This document shows positions 5,084 through 11,337 of a DNA stretch of 12,989 nucleotides, one piece after another. Under the pieces are notes generated by a model that was not told the DNA's origin, made no database searches, and saw only the letters and a program-made list of their open reading frames with translations. Source of the DNA: Pseudomonadota bacterium (GTDB lineage Bacteria; Pseudomonadota; Alphaproteobacteria; Rhizobiales; Devosiaceae); contig JAEZKB010000143.1 in assembly GCA_023415605.1 (NCBI GenBank), positions 1 to 12,989 of the forward strand, read 5' to 3'. The position numbers were made by a program, and so were the translations under genes. Positions within the stretch are counted from its first letter, which is position 1. Each line of letters starts with the position of its first letter.

Positions 5084-6616
5084 TTGACCGACACCAAGCC
5101 CAGCATCGTGCTCTCGCTCGAGGGCATCACCAAGCGCTTCGGCAAGCTCGTGGCCAATGACGGCCTGGATCTTGAACTGAGGCGCGGCGAGATCCTGGCG
5201 CTGCTCGGCGAGAACGGCGCCGGCAAGACGACGCTGATGAACATCCTCTTTGGCCACTATGTGCAGGACGAAGGCACAGTGCGCGTCGCCGGGGCCGACG
5301 GCGAGTTGCGTGCCTTGCCGGCGGGATCGCCCGGCGCGGCGCTGGCAGCCGGCGTCGGCATGGTGCACCAGCATTTCGCCCTCGCTGAGAACCTCAGCGC
5401 CCTCGATAACATCCGGCTCGGCACCGAGGGGCTGTTCGCACTCGGCGGCAATGCGGCGGCGCGGAAGAAGGTCCAACAAATCATCGCTGAAAGCGGGCTG
5501 GAGGTCGACCTCGATCGGCGCGTCGCCAGCCTCTCGGTGGGCGAGAAGCAGCGCGTCGAAATCTTGAAGGCGCTCTATCGCGACGTGCGCGTGCTGATCC
5601 TCGACGAGCCGACGGCGGTGCTGACGCCGCAGGAGGCGGAGGGCCTCTTCAGCGTGCTGCGCCGGTTGGCCGCGAACGGCCTCGGGGTCATCTTCATCTC
5701 CCACAAGCTCGGCGAGGTTCTGGCGGTGTCGCACCGCATCCTGGTGCTGCGCGGCGGCAAGAAGGCGGGGGAGCTGGTGACGGCGAGCTCCGATAGACGT
5801 GCCATCGCGGATATGATGGTGGGCAAGGCGGTGGCAGAGGTAAGGCGCACCGCAGCAAACCCGGCCGAGCCGCTGCTCGAGTTCGACCGCGTGACCCTCA
5901 GGCAGGGGTCAACGCGGCAATCGCTGCGCGATGTGAGTTTCGCGTTGCGAGCTGGCGAGATCGTCGGGCTGGCCGGCGTATCCGGCAACGGGCAGGCCGG
6001 CATTGCCGCACTGATCTCCGGGCTGGCCGTGCCCGACAGTGGCAGCGTGCGCCTTTATGGGGCGGCGGTGACCACGGCCGATCCGCGCGCCCTCGTCGCA
6101 GCGGGCGTCGCGCGCATGCCGGAGGACCGGCAGCATGACGGTGTGGTGGGCACGATGAGCGTCGCCGACAACATCGCCATCGAGGAAATCCGCGGCCGAA
6201 GCTTTTCGCGGCTCGGTCTGCTCGATCGCAAGGCCATGACGGCGCGAGCGACCAGCGCCATCGCCGCTTACGATATCCGCTGCCCGGGGCCCGACGCCGA
6301 AGCTAGGCTGCTCTCTGGCGGCAATGTGCAAAAACTGATCCTGGCGCGCGTGCTGGAACGCGAGCCCCGGGTGATTCTCGCCAACCAGCCGACGCGCGGC
6401 CTCGATGTCGGCGCGCAGTCGGAAGTGCACCGTCGCATCATCGCGGCGCGCGATCGCGGCGCCGCAGTGCTGGTGATTTCCGAGGACCTCGACGAACTCT
6501 TCGCCCTCGCCGACCGCTTTCTCGTCGTCCATGGCGGGGAGGTCAGCGATGCCGGTCCTTCGGACCATCTCGACCGCAGCGCGGTGGGCCTGTTGATGGC
6601 AGGGCAGGCCGCATGA
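5084..6616 (+). CDS. ABC transporter ATPase, two nucleotide-binding domains (YufO/NupO-like nucleoside importer)
   Basis: Supplies ATP-driven energy for nucleoside-type uptake at the inner face of the membrane. TTG at 5084 is the likeliest start, with GGGGG at 5075-5079; it gives 510 residues and places the first strand correctly. A GTG at 5108 is possible but lacks a ribosome binding site. Domain 1 has Walker A GENGAGKTT (42-50), signature LSVGEKQ (about 150) and Walker B VLILDEP (about 170). Domain 2 has a degenerate Walker A GVSGNGQAG (298-306), an intact signature LSGGN (about 410) and Walker B altered to VILANQP (430-436), so one composite ATP site should be catalytically weak. This asymmetry is usual for importers with BMP-type binding proteins. 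The stop overlaps the next gene by four bases, implying translational coupling. Confidence 0.93.
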   Translation: MTDTKPSIVLSLEGITKRFGKLVANDGLDLELRRGEILALLGENGAGKTTLMNILFGHYVQDEGTVRVAGADGELRALPAGSPGAALAAGVGMVHQHFALAENLSALDNIRLGTEGLFALGGNAAARKKVQQIIAESGLEVDLDRRVASLSVGEKQRVEILKALYRDVRVLILDEPTAVLTPQEAEGLFSVLRRLAANGLGVIFISHKLGEVLAVSHRILVLRGGKKAGELVTASSDRRAIADMMVGKAVAEVRRTAANPAEPLLEFDRVTLRQGSTRQSLRDVSFALRAGEIVGLAGVSGNGQAGIAALISGLAVPDSGSVRLYGAAVTTADPRALVAAGVARMPEDRQHDGVVGTMSVADNIAIEEIRGRSFSRLGLLDRKAMTARATSAIAAYDIRCPGPDAEARLLSGGNVQKLILARVLEREPRVILANQPTRGLDVGAQSEVHRRIIAARDRGAAVLVISEDLDELFALADRFLVVHGGEVSDAGPSDHLDRSAVGLLMAGQAA

Positions 6617-7698
6617 GCCTGCGTCTCGAAGCCTGCACCGATGCCTCGATGGCATTGAAACTCGGTGTCTCGCTCGCGGCGGGCCTTGTGGCGCTGCTGC
6701 TGGTGGCGATCCCCGTGCTGTTTGCCGGCGGTTCGCCGTTCGCTGCCTATGGGTTGATGGTGCAGGGCGCTTTCGGATCGATGTTCGCCCTTTCCGAAAC
6801 GCTCAATCGCGCCACCCCGTTGATCCTCACCGGACTCGCCGCGGCGGTGGCCTTCCGGGCCCGCCTCTGGAACATCGGCGCCGAGGGGCAGCTCTATATA
6901 GGGGCCCTGGCGGCCGTGCTGGTCGGCAGCGGGCTGCTGCAAATGCCGCCAGCGCTGCTAATCCCCACCGTGATGATTGCCGGCTTCCTCGCCGGCGGGC
7001 TGATGATGGTGATCCCGGCCTTCCTGAAGCAGCGCTTCGGCGCCGACGAGGTGGTGATCACGCTGCTGCTCAACTTCGTCGTCATCCTCTTCGTGCAGAT
7101 GCTGGTCGAGGGGCCGCTCAAGGACCCGCTGTCGATGGGCTGGCCGCAGTCGATGCCGCTCGTCGCCGAGGCCAAGTTCGCCAAGCTGGTGCCGCGCCTG
7201 CGCATGCATTGGGGGCTGGTGATCGGTATCGTCGCAGCGATCGTGCTCTGGATCATGGTGCGCAAGACCGTGCTCGGCTTCGTGATCAAGGCCGGGGGCG
7301 AGAACCGCGCCGCGGCGCGCTTCGCCGGCATTCCGGTGGATGCGACCATGCTCAAGGTGGCGCTGATCTCGGGTGGGCTCGCAGGGCTGGCCGGCGTGAG
7401 TGAAGTCGCGGGGGTGAAGGGCTACCTCTCCTCCGACCTCTCGCCCGGCTTCGGCTATTCGGGCATCGTCGTCGCCATGCTGGCGGGGCTCTCGCCGATC
7501 GGCACGGTGTTCGCCGCGATCTTCATTGCGGCGGTGTTCGTGGGCGCGGACTCGATGAGCCGCGCGACCGGCATTTCCAACTACCTCGCCGATCTCGTGG
7601 TGGCGCTCTCCTTGCTCAGCGTCCTCGTCGGCGGGTTCTTCCTGCGCTATCGCGTCCGCTACGAGCGGGACGCAGCGCCAGTGGCGGAGACAAAGTGA
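6613..7698 (+). CDS. ABC transporter permease 1, nucleoside importer (BPD_transp_2, YufP/NupP-like)
   Basis: Integral inner-membrane subunit forming half of the translocation path. The ATG at 6613 overlaps the ATPase stop as ATGA. The protein has 361 residues with about eight to ten hydrophobic segments, the first at residues 17-38. Family marks are NIGAEGQLYIGA (87-98), the cytoplasmic loop ENRAAARFAGIP (230-241) and GFGYSGIVVAMLAG (279-292). The charged C-terminal tail faces the cytoplasm by family topology. It pairs with the second permease, whose start codon overlaps its stop. Confidence 0.92.
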   Translation: MSLRLEACTDASMALKLGVSLAAGLVALLLVAIPVLFAGGSPFAAYGLMVQGAFGSMFALSETLNRATPLILTGLAAAVAFRARLWNIGAEGQLYIGALAAVLVGSGLLQMPPALLIPTVMIAGFLAGGLMMVIPAFLKQRFGADEVVITLLLNFVVILFVQMLVEGPLKDPLSMGWPQSMPLVAEAKFAKLVPRLRMHWGLVIGIVAAIVLWIMVRKTVLGFVIKAGGENRAAARFAGIPVDATMLKVALISGGLAGLAGVSEVAGVKGYLSSDLSPGFGYSGIVVAMLAGLSPIGTVFAAIFIAAVFVGADSMSRATGISNYLADLVVALSLLSVLVGGFFLRYRVRYERDAAPVAETK

Positions 7699-8645
7699 TG
7701 GACGTGCTGTTCGACATTCTGGCGTCCGCCAATTTCTGGGCCGCCGCCATTCGCATCGCCACGCCGCTGATCTTCGGTGTCCTCGGCGCACTGATCTGCG
7801 AGCGCGCCGGCGTGCTCAACCTCGGCATCGAGGGGATCTTCGTCGCCGGGGCGATGGCGGGGTGGCTCGCGGTCTATCTCGGCGCCGGCGTCTGGGGCGG
7901 CGTGCTGGTGGCACTCGCCATCGGCGCGCTGTTCGGGCTGCTGCATGCGGTTCTGACCGTGGTGCTGGGCCTGTCCCAGCATGTATCCGGGATCGGCATC
8001 ACGCTCTTTGCCACAAGCGCCAGCTACTTCACCTATCGCACGGCGCTACCCGATGTGACCTCGCCGCCGCGCATCGTGCCGTTCCAGCCGATATCCATAC
8101 CCGGCCTCAGCGACCTGCCGTTCATCGGGCCGGCGCTGTTCCAGCAGACGCCGATGACCATGCTGGCGCTGCTGCTGGTGGCGGTGGTGGCTTTCGTCCT
8201 CTACCGCACGCCGCTGGGCCTCGCGATCCGCGCCGTCGGCGACAACCCGGCCGCAGTCGAGTCGCAGGGACTCTCGGTGCGCGGGCTGCGCATCGGCGCG
8301 GTGGTGGTGGGTTCGGCGCTGATGGCGCTCGGGGGAGCCTTCCTCACCATGTCGGCTTTCGATGCCTTCTTCTTCGGCATGGTCAACGGCCGCGGCTGGA
8401 TCTGCATCGCGCTCGTGGTCTTCGCCTCGTGGCAGCCGGGCAAGGCGCTGCTCGGCGCGCTGCTGTTCGGCGCCTTCGACGCCTTCCAGATCCGCCTGCA
8501 GGCCGAGATCGGCCAGGTGGTGCCCGGCCAGGTGTTCCTGATGCTGCCCTATCTGCTATCGATCGTCGCCCTGGTGGTCGTCGCGCGTCGTGCCGACTAT
8601 CCGCGCGCCCTGCTGCAGCCGTGGTTCAAGGGCCAGAGACACTAG
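7698..8645 (+). CDS. ABC transporter permease 2, nucleoside importer (BPD_transp_2, YufQ/NupQ-like)
   Basis: The second half of the membrane channel. The ATG at 7698 shares its A with the stop codon of permease 1 and has GGAG at 7686-7689, eight bases upstream; the GTG at 7695 is the alternative. The protein has 315 residues. Its mostly hydrophobic sequence includes the family motifs ERAGVLNLGIEG (35-46) and AVGDNPAAVESQGLSV (179-194), the loop expected to contact the ATPase. It is 16 bases from the deaminase gene, which is therefore probably in the same operon. Confidence 0.92.
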   Translation: MDVLFDILASANFWAAAIRIATPLIFGVLGALICERAGVLNLGIEGIFVAGAMAGWLAVYLGAGVWGGVLVALAIGALFGLLHAVLTVVLGLSQHVSGIGITLFATSASYFTYRTALPDVTSPPRIVPFQPISIPGLSDLPFIGPALFQQTPMTMLALLLVAVVAFVLYRTPLGLAIRAVGDNPAAVESQGLSVRGLRIGAVVVGSALMALGGAFLTMSAFDAFFFGMVNGRGWICIALVVFASWQPGKALLGALLFGAFDAFQIRLQAEIGQVVPGQVFLMLPYLLSIVALVVVARRADYPRALLQPWFKGQRH

Positions 8646-8661
8646 TCCAAAGAGGTATCCC

Positions 8662-9948
8662 GTGTTTGATCTCAAGATCGTCAATGCCAGTCTGCCCGAT
8701 GGCCGCAAGGGCGTCGATATCGGCGTGAGCGGCGGACGCATCGCCGCCGTCGGCGCGGCGATCGGCGGCGAGGCCGGCGAGACGATCGACGCCAAGGGGC
8801 AGCTCGTTTCGCCGCCATTCGTCGACTGTCACTTCCATATGGACGCGACGCTGTCGCTCGGGCTGCCGCGCTACAACGAAAGCGGTCGCCTGCTCGAAGG
8901 CATCCAGATCTGGGGTGAATTGAAGCCGCTGCTGACGCAGGAGGCGGTGGTCGAGCGCGCGCTGCGCTATTGCGACCTCGCCGTATCGCAGGGCCTGCTG
9001 GCAATTCGCACCCATGTCGATGTCTGCGACGACCGGCTGCTCGGCGTCGAGGCGCTGCTCGAGGTCAAGCGCCGGGTGGCGCCCTATATCGACCTGCAAC
9101 TCGTCGCCTTCCCGCAGGATGGCTACTACCGCTACCCCGGCGCGGTGGACCTGCTGCGCCGCGCGCTGGACATGGGCGTCGATGTGGTTGGCGGCATTCC
9201 GCATTTCGAGCGCACCATGGCCGATGGCGCGGCGAGCGTGAAGGCACTCTGCGAGATCGCGGCGGAGCGCGGCCTCCTGGTCGACCTCCACTGCGACGAA
9301 ACCGACGATCCGCTGAGCCGGCATATCGAGACGCTGACCTACGAGACGCAGCGGCTGGGGCTCGGTGGCCGCGTCGCCGGCTCGCACCTCACCTCGATGC
9401 ACTCGATGGACAACTACTATGTCAGCAAGCTCCTGCCGCTGATGGCCGAGGCGGGCGTGGCGGCGATCGCCAATCCCAACATCAATATCGTCATCCAAGG
9501 GCGCCACGACACCTATCCCAAGCGCCGCGGCATGAACCGTTTCCCCGAGATGCTGAGCTATGGCATCGCCTGCGCGTTCGGCCAGGACTGCATGATGGAC
9601 CCGTGGTATTCGCTCGGCCAGGCGGACATGCTGGACGTGGCGAACATGGGCCTGCATGTGGCGCAGATGACCAGCCGCGACGCCATGCGGCAGTGCTTCG
9701 CCGCGGTGACCACCGGACCGGCAACGATCCTCCACCTCGATGGCTACGGCCTCGATGTCGGCTGCAAGGCCGACATGGTGCTGCTGCAGGCCGCCGACCC
9801 GATCGAAGCCATCCGCCTGCGTGCGACGCGCCTCGCTGTGATCAAGGGTGGCAAGGTGATTGCGCGTACGGCGCCGCGGACCGCAAGCCTCAGCCTCGAG
9901 GGCCGGCCGGCAACGCTCGACCCGTCAGCGGTGGGGCCGACCCATTAA
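8662..9948 (+). CDS. codA: CodA-type amidohydrolase: cytosine deaminase family, possibly a 5-methylcytosine or other modified-base deaminase
   Basis: Metal-dependent deaminase of a pyrimidine-like base. GTG at 8662 is chosen for AGAGG at 8651-8655, six bases upstream; it gives 428 residues, like E. coli CodA. Active-site residues match CodA with a constant offset of four: His57 and His59 (HFH), Gln152 (VAFPQ), His210 and Glu213 (HCDE), His242 (SHLTSMHS) and Asp309. RTHVDV, GGIPHFE and DTYPKRRG are also shared. Two differences stand out: the CodA GHDD motif (312-314 region) is GQDC, so CodA Asp314 is Cys310 and the preceding His is Gln308. CodA homologues that have lost Asp314 include proven bacterial 5-methylcytosine deaminases. 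Family membership is firm and the substrate is open. The gene ends the nucleoside transporter operon and its stop overlaps the convergent gudD stop. Confidence 0.9.
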   Translation: MFDLKIVNASLPDGRKGVDIGVSGGRIAAVGAAIGGEAGETIDAKGQLVSPPFVDCHFHMDATLSLGLPRYNESGRLLEGIQIWGELKPLLTQEAVVERALRYCDLAVSQGLLAIRTHVDVCDDRLLGVEALLEVKRRVAPYIDLQLVAFPQDGYYRYPGAVDLLRRALDMGVDVVGGIPHFERTMADGAASVKALCEIAAERGLLVDLHCDETDDPLSRHIETLTYETQRLGLGGRVAGSHLTSMHSMDNYYVSKLLPLMAEAGVAAIANPNINIVIQGRHDTYPKRRGMNRFPEMLSYGIACAFGQDCMMDPWYSLGQADMLDVANMGLHVAQMTSRDAMRQCFAAVTTGPATILHLDGYGLDVGCKADMVLLQAADPIEAIRLRATRLAVIKGGKVIARTAPRTASLSLEGRPATLDPSAVGPTH

Positions 9949-11273
9949 CGCACCAGCGCGGGCCGCTTGGCGTCGAAGGCCCAGCCGGCGATGAGGTGCT
10001 GCATGGCCGCGGCGTCGTTGCGGCTGCCGGCGGGGAGTTGTTTGTAAAGCTGGTGCGCGGCCTCGAGTTCGGTCTCGTCGATTTCGACGCCGAGGCCGGG
10101 ACGCTCGGGCACGGCGACATGGCCGTCGCGGATCAGCGGCGGCTCCTTGGTGAGCCGCTGCCCGTCCTGCCAGATCCAGTGCGTATCGAGCGCCGTGATG
10201 GTGCCCGGAGCGGCCGCGCCGACCTGGGTGAACATGGCGAGCGAGATGTCGAAATGGTTGTTCGAGTGGCTGCCCCAGGTCAGGCCCCATCGGTCGCAGA
10301 GTTTCGCCACATCGATCGAGCCGCGCGGCGTCCAGAAGTGCGGATCGGCCAGCGGGATGTCGACGCTCTGCAGCCGCACCGTGTGACCCATCTGCCGCCA
10401 GTCGGTGGCGATCATGTTGGTGGCCGTCTTGACCCCCGTCCGAAGACGGAATTCGGCCAGCACTTCGCGTCCGGAAAAGCCATTCTCGGCGCCACAGGGA
10501 TCCTCGGCATAGGCGAGGATGGGCTTCAGTCGCGTCGCGACCTTGACCGCCTCGTCCAGTGACCAGGCGCCGTTGGGATCGACGGTGAGCCGGGCTTCTG
10601 GGAAGCGCTCGGCCAAGGCTTCGATTGCCTCGGCCTCATCCATGCCGGCGAGCACGCCGCCCTTGAGCTTGAAGTCGCGGAAGCCGTAGCGGGCATGCGC
10701 CGCTTCGGCGAGGCGGACGATGGCCGCGGGCGTCAGCGCCTCTTCGTCACGGAGCCGCTCCCAGTCGTCGCCGCTGGTGCCGGCGCGATAGGGAAGGGGC
10801 GTCTTCTCGCGGTCGCCGACATAAAAGAGGTAGCCGAGCATTTCCACGCGATCGCGCACCTGCCCGTCGCCGAGCAGTTCGGCCATCGGCACGCCGAGGA
10901 ACTGGCCCATCAGGTCGAGCAGCGCGCATTCGAGCGCGGCGACGGCATGGATGGTGATGCGCTGGTCGAAGGTCTGTGCCCCACGCCCGCCGACGTCTCG
11001 CGCCGCGAATGTGGTGCCGACCTTGCGCAGCAGGGTGCGATAGGCGCCGATCTCCTTGCCGACGATCAGCTCCCGAGAGTCTTCGAGGGTTTTCGCGATG
11101 GCCTCGCCGCCCGGCACCTCGCCGAGGCCTGTGCGGCCGGCGCTGTCGGTGAGCAGCACGATGTTGCGGGTGAAGAAGGGGGCGTGGGCGCCGCTCAGGT
11201 TGAGCAGCATGCTGTCCTGACCCGCCACCGGCACGACGCGCATGCCGGTGACGATGGGAGTCACGTTCGTCAC
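9945..11273 (-). CDS. gudD: Glucarate dehydratase
   Basis: Dehydrates D-glucarate (often also L-idarate) to 5-dehydro-4-deoxyglucarate, the first step of glucarate catabolism. The protein has 442 residues and colinear similarity to E. coli GudD from the first residues (PVAGQDSMLLNLSGAHAPFF). Catalytic residues align with a constant offset of three: Lys202/Lys204 (FKLKGG), Asp232 and Asn234 (VDPNGAW), Glu257 (AYAEDPCG), Asn286 (TNMIATDW), Asp310 and His336 (GSHSNNHFD). The start is GTG at 11273; its ribosome binding site is poor, and a GTG nine bases further in is the alternative. The gene lies 64 bases downstream of the sugar permease gene on the same strand and is probably co-transcribed, so the transporter may import glucarate or a related acid. 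It converges with the deaminase gene; both stops lie in TTAA (9945-9948). Confidence 0.95.
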   Translation of the reverse strand: MTNVTPIVTGMRVVPVAGQDSMLLNLSGAHAPFFTRNIVLLTDSAGRTGLGEVPGGEAIAKTLEDSRELIVGKEIGAYRTLLRKVGTTFAARDVGGRGAQTFDQRITIHAVAALECALLDLMGQFLGVPMAELLGDGQVRDRVEMLGYLFYVGDREKTPLPYRAGTSGDDWERLRDEEALTPAAIVRLAEAAHARYGFRDFKLKGGVLAGMDEAEAIEALAERFPEARLTVDPNGAWSLDEAVKVATRLKPILAYAEDPCGAENGFSGREVLAEFRLRTGVKTATNMIATDWRQMGHTVRLQSVDIPLADPHFWTPRGSIDVAKLCDRWGLTWGSHSNNHFDISLAMFTQVGAAAPGTITALDTHWIWQDGQRLTKEPPLIRDGHVAVPERPGLGVEIDETELEAAHQLYKQLPAGSRNDAAAMQHLIAGWAFDAKRPALVR

Positions 11274-11304
11274 TTTGAGAAACGTCTTTCGCTCTATGCG
11301 GGAA

Positions 11305-11329
11305 GGGGCGACGCCGACGGCGCCGCCCC
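11305..11329 (-). promoter_or_regulatory. Intercistronic hairpin between the permease and gudD
   Basis: GGGGCG (11305-11310) pairs with CGCCCC (11324-11329), and inner CGCC/GGCG (11312-11315, 11319-11322) extends it past one A-C mismatch with a three-base loop. No T run follows on the minus strand, so an mRNA-stabilising or REP-like role is more likely than termination. Confidence 0.45.
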
Positions 11330-11337
11330 GATGGATG

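Noticed and set aside
3965..5734. A 589-codon open frame on the minus strand opposite the binding protein and ATPase genes
   Set aside because: Its translation is rich in Arg, His and Asp without motifs, as expected from the complement of GC-rich codons, and the plus-strand genes there are certain.
5975..6410. Degenerate Walker A and Walker B in the second ATPase domain as a sign of decay
   Set aside because: Altered motifs in the second domain, including an altered Walker B, are typical of this importer family; the frame is intact.
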